Shown: piece after piece, positions 28,860 through 38,346 of the stretch | How the letters are laid out: each line of letters begins with the position of its first letter | Numbering within the stretch: position 1 is the stretch's first letter | From: Asparagopsis taxiformis | Taxonomy: Eukaryota; Rhodophyta; Florideophyceae; Bonnemaisoniales; Bonnemaisoniaceae | Reading direction: 5' to 3' | Length of the DNA stretch: 64,000 bases | Assembly: GCA_030407315.1 (NCBI GenBank) | Contig: JALQPE010002496.1 | Span: forward strand, 1-64,000 | Program-made: the position numbers and the translations under genes | The notes under the pieces: model-generated | Databases searched by the model: none | Told to the model about the DNA's origin: nothing | Seen by the model: the letters and a program-made list of their open reading frames with translations, nothing else

Positions 28860-31383
28860 AAGACGACCATATTTGCTAGCGTCTCTCGAGATCGAATATT
28901 CGTACATTTCCATCATCCGATCCGGATGCCTGCAGTCGCCCATCACCGCCTAGCGCGACGCTGGTCACACAATCTTCTTGACAATCCAACACCTTGCCAA
29001 TATTTTCAAAACTCTCTGCGTCTCAAACACGAATCCCTTCATAATATGATGCAGACACCACGACATCTTCCCTCTGCCCAGCCGTTAGCGAGGTTATATA
29101 ACTATATTTATTATGTTCATCGACAGTTTGGATCGCGCTCCCGCTTTCCAGGTCTATCACCACCAGTCGTCTATAGACGATGTATACACACCAGCCGCTC
29201 TACGATTCCGCTCTCGCTTCTCACATCTCGCAATCTTCCATACATCTGGAATGTACACTCCTCCCGATTTTGCTCGCAATACGGTGCCATGCAGAGCCGC
29301 ATTTCGTTGATTAATACTTCAAAGTCGCTTGTTACATTTCTCGCTGTTTCAGTCTTCTCATTCTCCATTAAATACATCTTCAATAACTGCAGTTCACTCA
29401 TCACCTTTTGAAACGGAGCTTGGTTCTTGCCGTCATTCATTCGCTCTACCCTTCGATAGTCGGTGAGCAGTCCCAGTGTCTCAATTACTAGTCCAGCACC
29501 GAGTAGATGCCGCAATATATTTTCAACTATGTACTCGTCACCGCTGTCTATCTTTCACCATTCAACTTGTCTACATTCACTTCCCATTGTCATCCCACTA
29601 CTCTCACCATCTCTACTGCTTCCACTCCCCACAACCCACGCTCCGTATCCATCAACTTGTCTCTTGTGCCAGAACCGTACACCTTCCTTCTCCTCCGCCT
29701 TTTTCACACACATTTCGTGCACCAGATCGTGCAGTGGTACTCCTAGCCCCCTTCCACCCTCATCTTCTACAAGTGATACAAGACTGTGCTGTGAAAACAT
29801 CCTCACTGCCCACAGCCCCTCAACTACTCCCCAAATCTTCTCAATCGCACACGATGGAAGAATCTTCTGCTTTTCTACAATGCAAAGCGAACGAAACATT
29901 TCTCCCACTGTCACGCTCTCCCCGTCCATTTCTTCTCAATTGGCCATAAACTCGTCTCCACCGCCACCTTCAGTCCACCATGCCTACTCCCACTTGCTGC
30001 ATCTCCAAGCTGTCGAAAATTCGCCTCCAGACTCTACCAGTATTCCTCTATTCCATTTCCCACCCACCCACCCATCCCTCTCCCTAGCACATCTTGCATT
30101 GCAGACCCAGCAACACTCAGTGCCAGCGGCAGACCATCACACATCTCGATTATCCTCTCCAGTGCATCCCGATTTTCAGCCGTAAATTTTCCTATCCCCT
30201 CTTTGTCGATCCCACAGTAGCGGCATAAAATATCGACGCTTCTATCCCTGCGCCAGTCTTCAGCACTTACTCCAATCGACAGATCATGTGTGGGTAGACG
30301 CCCAATCGCCTCATTACTCGTCGACGATAACACCTTACAACACGTTCCCTCCATCTTTTGTACATCTGTACATACTTCTTCCACCAATGTGTACACATTG
30401 GTGTCGAGGTCCCAGACGTCGTCAAAGATCAGGAGGAAATGCTTGGAGGCGAAATGGTCCGTCAGCATGTTCATCAATCTGAGGTGCTTACTTGACTTGG
30501 CTGCGAATCGGGTAAAGTTGGGAAGGAAATCTGGGAGTGCTTCGGGGACAACATCTTCCATCTCGTCCAGAAGCGCTTGCACAGTGGCGTCATGACCGAG
30601 TTGTATCAACCACACGCCGTCGCTGAACTTGGCCCAGACGTGTTCATGTCTGCCGAGGGCGCGCAGGATGGTTGTTTTTCCTTCGCCACCCATGCCAACA
30701 ACAGCTATGGCGTTTTGATTTGGGTCTTCGGATAGGACGTCTGTCTTGGCTTTGCTTTCTGGGGTGCGCGAGTTTCGGGAAAAGTCGAGGACGACTTAGG
30801 GAGGATTCAGAGGTAGGTAGAAGGCAGATGGTTGGGGTATGGGGGCTGCGTGGGGGTGAGACGAAACGGGAGAGGGGTGTGGGAGGTGAAGATGGTGATG
30901 AACGGAGGACGAAGGCATGGGTGCAGTAGAGGGCGATTGGCTGGATGGGGTAGTATGGGTGTCCATGGTGGTGAGAGAGATGATGTCAGACGCAGGGTTC
31001 GTATCGATATCAACGGGTGGAACAGAGGGATTATGTAGAGGAGATGATTGGAGCAAAGACAGATGTGAAGGCAGAGAGGACGTCAGTGGTTCAAACAGAG
31101 CAGGTTATGTAAAGGATGCGACGAGAGCTTCGGCTGGAGCTTCAGCGGGAGTGTGAGGCAGCGAGCGGTTGGAGTGGGTAGACTGAGGAGGTTGCTGACG
31201 AGAAGATGTACTGGAGACAGAGAGAGGATTGGAGTCGGAGGAGAGGTTAGATCGGCTGTTGCGACGTCGTATGGCTAGGCAATTGTGCAGAGAGAATACG
31301 CGATAGAGAATGCAAGTTGTGGATTCGGATGATGGATGGATAGAACTGATGGATAGACAGACGGATGGAAATTTATGGATCAA
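28860..31383 (-). pseudogene. NB-ARC-WD40 (NLR-like) pseudogene
   Basis: On the minus strand a single frame runs from 31383 to 30034 with only three stops (31105, 30796, 30034). It has a Ser/Pro-rich start, AIAVVGMGGEGKTTIL (P-loop), FLLIFDDVW (Walker B) and GLPLALSVAGSA (the NB-ARC GLPL motif). It continues LKVAVETSLWPIEKKW, shifts frame near 29925 to MFRSLCIVEKQKILPS and LHDLVHEMC (winged-helix part), then a helical linker (29515-29171). WD40 repeats follow: VVVIDLESGSAIQTV, SYITSLTAGQREDVV, DCVTSVALGGDGRL with SGSDDGNVRIFDLE, and DWVTCVLFS. One stop sits where the WD40 Trp is expected (RV-stop-DAE, TGG to TGA). The gene is truncated at an HLIP fragment. Intact relatives are STAND-type ATPases often linked to immunity or cell death. 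Confidence 0.85.
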
Positions 31384-31790
31384 TTCAAATATTATATTAA
31401 TTTACAACGTGGATTGTTTAATTGTGTTCCCTCAGTGCTTCCAACAACGTGCACATCAAAATTGGGGGCGGGTAGTGTGAAACCAGATACAAAACATTGC
31501 CGGTGTGATGTCTGCTGCAGGCATTGTGCCAGTGAATATGCTGTCCCAAAAATGAACGATTTCGCCCCAAGTTCATTTCCCATCACTCCACTAATCCTAC
31601 TAATCCCACTCGCACCATTCCCATTCACGTTCAACATGGAAAGTTTCCATGATACTCTCCAATGTCCCTCACACAAGATATGTTTAATCCTCCCAATCTT
31701 TCTCTCTACAACGTTCTATTCAGCATCTAGCTTCCCTAAATCCAACTATCTGTAAAGCTCCATCACAATTACTATAGTCTTATACCACAC
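31384..31790. other. Intergenic, no feature seen
   Basis: Left flank of E1 copy R. Two overlapping ORFs of 94 and 126 codons on opposite strands have no recognisable features. I looked for the missing dioxygenase half of the ParB-like gene from 54259 onward and did not find it here. Confidence 0.4.
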
Positions 31791-31919
31791 ATCTGTGTTT
31801 TCGGAAGTGGACGCGGACGTCCAGTCTCTCTAGTACGGGTCCTAGTCGGCCCCGAGATTTACTAGAACAATGAACGTCCGCGTCCAAAAAAAAATAAAAA
31901 TTTTTTGGATGCGGACGTC
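31791..31919. repeat. E1 terminal repeat, left end of copy R
   Basis: Reverse complement of 13946-14070. It starts TCTGTGTTTTCGGAAGTGG and continues through GGACGTCC and GGCCCCGAGATTTACTAG to a fold-back of GAACGTCCGCGTCC with GGATGCGGACGTCC across an A/T loop. Confidence 0.75.
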
Positions 31920-32955
31920 CACTTTCTCTAGTACATATGGCGGAATACTAGGGCCCGACATCCACTTTCTCTAGTACATATGGCGGAATACTAGGACCCG
32001 ACATCCACTTTCTCTAGTACATATGGCGGAATACTAGGACCCGACATCCACTTTCTCTAGTACGTTTGGCGGAATACTAGGACCCGACATCCACTTTCTC
32101 TAGTACATATGGCGGAATACTAGGACCCGACATCCACTTTCTCTAGTACATATGGCGGAATACTAGGACCCGACATCCACTTTCTCTAGTACGTTTGGCG
32201 GAATACTAGGACCCGACATCCACTTTCTCTAGTACATATGGCGGAATACTAGGACCCGACATCCACTTTCTCTAGTACATATGGCGGAATACTAGGACCC
32301 GACATCCACTTTCTCTAGTACATATGGCGGAATACTAGGACCCGACATCCACTTTCTCTAGTACATATGGCGGAATACTAGGACCCGACATCCACTTTCT
32401 CTAGTACGTTGGCGGAATACTAGGACCCGACATCCACTTTCTCTAGTACATATGGCGGAATACTAGGACCCGACATCCACTTTCTCTAGTACATATGGCG
32501 GAATACTAGGACCCGACATCCACTTTCTCTAGTACGTTTGGCGGAATACTAGGACCCGACATCCACTTTCTCTAGTACATATGGCGGAATACTAGGACCC
32601 GACATCCACTTTCTCTAGTACATATGGCGGAATACTAGGACCCGACATCCACTTTCTCTAGTACATATGGCGGAATACTAGGACCCGACATCCACTTTCT
32701 CTAGTACGTTTGGCGGAATACTAGGACCCGACATCCACTTTCTCTAGTACATATGGCGGAATACTAGGACCCGACATCCACTTTCTCTAGTACATATGGC
32801 GGAATACTAGGACCCGACATCCACTTTCTCTAGTACATATGGCGGAATACTAGGACCCGACATCCACTTTCTCTAGTACATATGGCGGAATACTAGGACC
32901 CGACATCCACTTTCTCTAGTACATATGGCGGAATACTAGGACCCGACATCCAGTA
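31920..32955. repeat. 43-bp subterminal tandem array, 24 units
   Basis: 24 units of GTACATATGGCGGAATACTA + GGACCCGACATCCACTTTCT + CTA. Units 4, 7, 15 and 19 read GTACGTTTGG and unit 12 reads GTACGTTGG; unit 1 has GGGCCCG. Copy L has four units, so the array expands or contracts quickly. Units are otherwise almost identical. There are no spacers, so this is not a CRISPR array. Confidence 0.9.
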
Positions 32956-33054
32956 TACAATATATCAGCGAAAACCGGGAGGGAAGAAATTACAGCGGAT
33001 GGTAAATTCAGGGCCCATATCGGACCGTATTTTATTCTCTCATTTAGGAAACTG

Positions 33055-33190
33055 CTCGTATACAATACGTCTCTCTAGAATAGGGAATACATATCTGGTC
33101 AGAATAGGAAATAAATACCCGGTTAGAATAGGAAATAAATACCCGGTTAGAATAGGAAATACGTATCCAGCCAGAATACAAAATACCTGT
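33055..33190. repeat. 21-bp minisatellite (copy R)
   Basis: Inverted counterpart of 13505-13655 with fewer, partly different units (AGAATAGGAAATAAATACCC repeated). The plus-strand frame reads RIGNKYPVRIGNTYPA and is not a supported gene. Confidence 0.7.
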
Positions 33191-33512
33191 CAGCATATCG
33201 TCGATCACCCATCTCCCTCACTATCGCGTTCTCCCTACCATCCGAACGCCATGCACCACCATCCGCACATACTGCAAGAACCCTCACGACCTAGATTACA
33301 AAAAATACGCTCCTTCCCAATACCATCCCCGCTTTCCTCGACACCACCCCAGCCCATTAAATCATCAAGACATCAAACACGAACATGGTCAGCAAAATCT
33401 TACACCACTTGAAACGCACTCTCACTTCTATCGTATGCCCCAAAATATACACATACCAGAAACACCTCACAGCTTCATTCCCCATCTTCCTACATCCCTT
33501 CTTCACTCTCCT

Positions 33513-34633
33513 TCAGTCCTGCCGTTCCTGCTTCACCACTCCTGCATCACATACACAACATCAGAATCAACCACAACAGTCAGACTCAAAAGCAACGCTT
33601 ACCACGACAGATATCCTAGAAACTCCCTTACTTACCTCTCCGAGAGGATGACTGAATCATCCATCCTACACAAAATACAAACCATGATCCAAAAACCTTG
33701 CAATGAATAATCAAAGTCAGCAGTCCATATCTTCGCAAAACAAGTCTTGGTGCTCAGTAAAACTTACCTTCTGTCATCAACATTCCTGCATCATCTACAC
33801 AACATCGGAATCAACCACAACAGTCAGACTCAAAACCAACCTTCCATCACAGCATACTTTCAAAACTCGCACACTTACCTTCGCTCCACACAATACACAC
33901 CATGACTCAATAGGCTTCCAATGAAAAATATCGCATCAACGGAAATAGTCAGACTCAAAACCAACCTTCCCTCGCTGCTTACTTTCAAAACTCGCACACT
34001 TACTTTACCTGTTCCATCCTGCACACAATAAAAACCATAAATCACGTAATCGTGTAGCCAAGAAAAGTAGTCAGCATTCCGCATCTTCGCACAACCGGTC
34101 TGGGCGCCCAATGTGACTTACCTTCCGTCATCACTATTCCTCCATCACCTACGCAACATCGGATTCAATCGCAACAGTCAGATTGAAAACCAACGTTTCC
34201 CTCGCTACATACCCTGAGAACTCGCAAATGTACCTCTCATCCATCCTACACACAATACAAACCATGATCCAAAAACCTTGCAATAACAATAATCATAGTC
34301 AGCAGTCCATATCTTCGCAAAGCACATCTTGGCACTCAATGAAACTTACCTTCCGTCATCAACATTCCTGCATCATCTACACAACATCGGAATCAACCAC
34401 AACAGTCAGACTCAAAATCAACCTTCCCTCACAGCATACTTTCAAAACTTCACGTACCTCTCTTCCATCCTCCGCTCAATACACACCATCAGTCAACAGG
34501 CTTCCCATGAAAAATATCGCATCAACGGAAATAGTCAGACTCAAAACCCACGCTTCCCTCAACGCATACCCTCGAGGGTAGAGGATGGAACGAAGGTACG
34601 TGCGCGAATCTTGATCAAGATTCGCGCACGTAC
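33513..34633 (-). pseudogene. Micro-exon gene, copy R, exon 1 inverted
   Basis: Exons 2-10 of the copy L gene are all present on the minus strand with intact AG and GT borders, from 34458-34469 (exon 2) to the TGA at 33513-33515. Their joined frame is open. Differences are few: the third exon has ATGATGCAGGAATG instead of GTGATGCAGGAATT, still in frame, and one His codon in exon 9 becomes Gln. The exon 1 segment with the start codon is inverted and bordered by perfect palindromes at 34567-34580 and 34596-34633, so this copy lacks the L start. Retention of every other splice site argues against random repeats. Confidence 0.55.
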
Positions 34634-34656
34634 AAAGCAAAGTCGGTCAAAGAAGA

Positions 34657-34782
34657 TCAGTCGGTGATGAGGGCGGAGTGGAGCCTGCGGCGTCGACCGG
34701 ACAGCTTTCTGCGTCCGCTTAAGTCTTGCTGTGCATACTCGAAATCATCGCCGGCAGTGAGATTGAGTATGGCCCAAGCCAT
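34657..34782 (-). CDS. Small conserved ORF, 41 codons (copy R)
   Basis: Same product as 11942-12067 (MAWAILNLTAGDDFEY start). Status as a gene is as uncertain as in copy L. Confidence 0.25.
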   Translation of the reverse strand: MAWAILNLTAGDDFEYAQQDLSGRRKLSGRRRRLHSALITD

Positions 34783-35230
34783 GGTCTCTGATTCCCCGAA
34801 CAAAGAGATCCGGATCGAGAACAACGAATATAAACATATAATCATATATATGAGAATCCATTTGCTTTCCTTACATGATCTGTGGCATATCCGCTGTAAA
34901 GCACATTCAGATTCCACGAAGTTTGGAAATAAAAAAGTTTATTATTACAAATGAATTAATTGAAAATTCATCTCCCAGGGCAGTCGTTCGTCCTTCCATG
35001 CACACGTTGCCAGCACGCAATGTGATGTAACAGTTGGAAATGATTGAACTCTCGGTTAAATTCCACCGTTGGGATGTCAGCTGGAGTGAGCACAAAACTA
35101 CTACCCAAAAAACTACGAACACGTTACATTCCAAGTCTCGAAAGCACCACAAAAATAAAATTGGTCGCATCTGGACGGCACAGTCTCCCCTGTTCAGCTC
35201 GCAATCCTCCCTTTTGCGTCAAAACTCGAC

Positions 35231-38200
35231 ATGGAATGCAAGTATGAAGGGTGCTTCTACTACTGCGTAGATGCTTATGCGCTCGCGCTGCATGAGCGAA
35301 CGTGTCGCTACCGTTTCAACCCCTCTCCCCAACATTTCAACAACGCTCGTGTCCCTGCCGTCACCCATGAGCCTGCTCGAAACGGCGACCATGATTCCCC
35401 GCAACCCAGCTCCCCAGACCCAGAATCTGGTCGTGCTTCCTCCAGCGACTCACCCTGTGACGCTTCACTGCCACCAACCTCAACCCCCTCCCGCGCAGAC
35501 CTCCTCGTGCAATCCCTCGCCGCCAGTCTCACAACCCTCGAGTACAAGGCCGGCGCTGGCCGCGTGAGCGAAGTCATCACCATCCTACAAGACCCCGCAT
35601 TCTCCCTAGAAAAGTTCAACAGCGCCGTTCGCACCGTAGAAGAATGTCGCCACGTTACCGCTTCCATGGTCGAAACACATTTCCGCACCGAAGGTTACAA
35701 GAGCCACATCATTCCAGACAAAACTGGTAAGTACTCGGCACAGCTGTACCTCCGCGACCCAGTCGACATGCTCCGCAGGCAGTTAGCACTGGCTAACGAC
35801 CAAAATACTCTCTTCCACCCCTCCCCACAGACCGCCCCAGACGGCACCGCAATATTTTCTCATCCCCTACACACAGAATTCGCGAAAACGCTGCACCAGG
35901 TTACTAGACAGCGCGTGCAGCTCTCGGAAGATCCACAGGTCGTATGGGCAGAGGAAAATGATCCCACCGCTTCCTCCTTTGCCGGCCTCCTCCAAGTGTA
36001 CTCCGACAAGAGCAGCACAAGCCTCAAGAGCTCCGCAATCGTCGCATACCCCATACACGTCACACTGCTCAACTTCTCCGCCCCCCTCCGTCGCCACTGC
36101 ATCCGTACCGGCCTCACCATCGTCGGGTATCTTCCGTACATTGTTAACCCTTCGTCCAACGCCTTGTTCGGTGATGAAATGCCGACAACCTCTAGTTCTG
36201 CTAGTCGCGCTCGCAAAATTGATATTCTTCATAAAGCACTCGAAAAAGTGTTTTCGTCCCTATCCACCGCGTTCTCTTCCGGGTTCCCCTGCACAGACTC
36301 CACTGCAACTGCCCGCCAATGCTTTCCCATCCTAGCCAATTATTGCTGCGACTTTCCAGAGGCCAAAGAGCTCTCATGCACTCGCAACAGCACTACCACC
36401 ACACATCCCTGCCACCGCTGCTACATCCCCGCCACTCAACTTGAATCCAGCGCGCCACACCAGCCCCGCTCCCTCGATGATACACGCTCTGCACGCCAAG
36501 AGAGCGCTCAGGAGCATACAACTGCTCCGCTCGAAGCTCTCTCCCTCCTCGAACAACACTCTGTCCTCGAATCGACCGCTCTTTTACCCACCAACAGTCC
36601 CCTAGACCCCTACAACATTTTCTCCTTCGAGCCTCTGCACAATCTCCACCTCGGCATCTCAAAGCTCATCAAACAGTGCATTGTCCACCGCCTCAGCTCC
36701 CCAGACCTCACCACCACTGCCTCCCATTCCGGGACACCTCGCACCTTCAAGAAGGTGAAAAAATCCATCCTCGCCGGCTCAAACAGCATTCTGTCCGCTA
36801 TCGAACGCGACTACTACATCACCGGTCTTCATGTCGACTTCTCCAAGGGTGAGAAGGGCACCAATTTGAACGGCCTCTTCACGGAGGACGGCATACGCGG
36901 CATGCTCGCAGCCAAAGACTATCACCATGTCGACATGGTGTTCCCTTTCATCGCAGCATTCATTGACACATGCTGTGACGAAGTAGATACAGCCCCCCTC
37001 ACTTCCATCTGCACGCAATACTCTGACCTCGTCGCATGGGTCATGAAACGCGGTCGCATCAAGCACTGGACTGCCGCCGAACTAGAAAGCCTCCAGAACT
37101 CCATTTCCTATTTCAAACAATCAATGCTCTCCACCCTCGGCCCATTCCACACCACAGGTCTCAAAACTTTCAAGTTCCATCTTCTAGACCATCTTCCCGG
37201 TGACTTGCAGAGATATGGCGCCCTGGAACACATTGATGCAGGCCCCTACGAACACTCGCATCTTCTGTTCAAACAGAGTTATAGGAAAACCTCTCGAAGG
37301 CGCTCCACAGCCATGGAAGAGACTATTCGCCACATGGAATTCTCCTTGGCCACTCCAACTGGTCATACCCCATCGAACACATTGGGAAACGCACGCATGA
37401 TATCGCCCACAGACGGTGCAGTACTCGTTCGCGACGGATTCACCGTTGCACTGCACGACTTTGCCTCCCTGCTGCCCGATGCAACCCTCCTCGTTGCAGA
37501 TATCGACGGACAGCCCGATCCTGCCACTCTTTTGCCGCTGCACAACTCCTCGTTCCCGTCTGGCACCATAACGCTATTCCAGCAACTCGGTGACACAGCT
37601 GCACAAGCGTTCCTCACCCTCGCTAGACTGCGCGCCACGGCAGAAGGCCCTCCAATACATGACATGGACATTTCCGTCACCGTGGTAAAGTCCGCCTACG
37701 TCATGGGAGGGTACGTCCCAGATGCCGACGACTTTGACCCGCACAGTGGCATGCTTCGCCCCACAAACGTGTCGAGGCACAAGCAGCAGCGCGTCTTTGC
37801 AACTTCATCGTTCGGCCCCGCAAAGAGATCGCAGTACTCCTTTGTCGTCATCTCCGGAACTGCCGATGACTACAGAACCATATGGGTAGGGCGCGTCCTG
37901 GCACTGGTACGCCTGCAGTCTCCAAACCTGTTTCAACCTGTAGAACTCGCTTTCGTTCAGTATATGACCTGCTTTGCCCCAAAAACCGCTGTGGAAAAAT
38001 CACTTGGGTGCATTTGTTTAAAGTGGTCCACATGGGACCCGGACAACGGATCCGTTGACAGCAATGACACTGCATCCCACAGTGCAGGTGGTCCTTGGTT
38101 TGACCTCATTCCTGCATCTACTATATCTGGCACCGTGCACATCGTACGAAGTAACTTTCCAGTCAAGCCATTTACGAAACAAATGCACTGGTCGGACCAC

Positions 38201-38269
38201 CGTTTCTATCTCAACCGCTTCTACACCAACACTGATTACCAATTCACAGATGATAATGAAGAAGAATAA
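35231..38269 (+). CDS. Plavaka/CACTA-like DDE transposase (copy R)
   Basis: 1012 residues, the same protein as at 8458-11499 with one Thr fewer in a Thr run and a handful of substitutions (for example ESSAPHQ for ESTAPHQ and EVDTAPL for EVETAPL). All conserved segments are present: the N-terminal Cys/His cluster, LTIVGYLPY, FPILANYCCDF, CHRC, HNLHLGISKL and GPYEHSHLLF. The stop codon TAA lies inside AATAAA. With no break in either copy, at least one could still supply active transposase. It converges on the accessory gene. Confidence 0.85.
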   Translation: MECKYEGCFYYCVDAYALALHERTCRYRFNPSPQHFNNARVPAVTHEPARNGDHDSPQPSSPDPESGRASSSDSPCDASLPPTSTPSRADLLVQSLAASLTTLEYKAGAGRVSEVITILQDPAFSLEKFNSAVRTVEECRHVTASMVETHFRTEGYKSHIIPDKTGKYSAQLYLRDPVDMLRRQLALANDQNTLFHPSPQTAPDGTAIFSHPLHTEFAKTLHQVTRQRVQLSEDPQVVWAEENDPTASSFAGLLQVYSDKSSTSLKSSAIVAYPIHVTLLNFSAPLRRHCIRTGLTIVGYLPYIVNPSSNALFGDEMPTTSSSASRARKIDILHKALEKVFSSLSTAFSSGFPCTDSTATARQCFPILANYCCDFPEAKELSCTRNSTTTTHPCHRCYIPATQLESSAPHQPRSLDDTRSARQESAQEHTTAPLEALSLLEQHSVLESTALLPTNSPLDPYNIFSFEPLHNLHLGISKLIKQCIVHRLSSPDLTTTASHSGTPRTFKKVKKSILAGSNSILSAIERDYYITGLHVDFSKGEKGTNLNGLFTEDGIRGMLAAKDYHHVDMVFPFIAAFIDTCCDEVDTAPLTSICTQYSDLVAWVMKRGRIKHWTAAELESLQNSISYFKQSMLSTLGPFHTTGLKTFKFHLLDHLPGDLQRYGALEHIDAGPYEHSHLLFKQSYRKTSRRRSTAMEETIRHMEFSLATPTGHTPSNTLGNARMISPTDGAVLVRDGFTVALHDFASLLPDATLLVADIDGQPDPATLLPLHNSSFPSGTITLFQQLGDTAAQAFLTLARLRATAEGPPIHDMDISVTVVKSAYVMGGYVPDADDFDPHSGMLRPTNVSRHKQQRVFATSSFGPAKRSQYSFVVISGTADDYRTIWVGRVLALVRLQSPNLFQPVELAFVQYMTCFAPKTAVEKSLGCICLKWSTWDPDNGSVDSNDTASHSAGGPWFDLIPASTISGTVHIVRSNFPVKPFTKQMHWSDHRFYLNRFYTNTDYQFTDDNEEE

Positions 38270-38346
38270 ATCTAAATCGCAGCACTCTATTGATAATGTA
38301 CTACATGATAAACCTTCTAGTCAACGTCACATTTACTGCACTAATT

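Noticed and set aside
31920..32955. Regular 43-bp repeats that could look like a CRISPR array
   Set aside because: Units are contiguous with no unique spacers, the window is eukaryotic, and the array is part of a transposon end.
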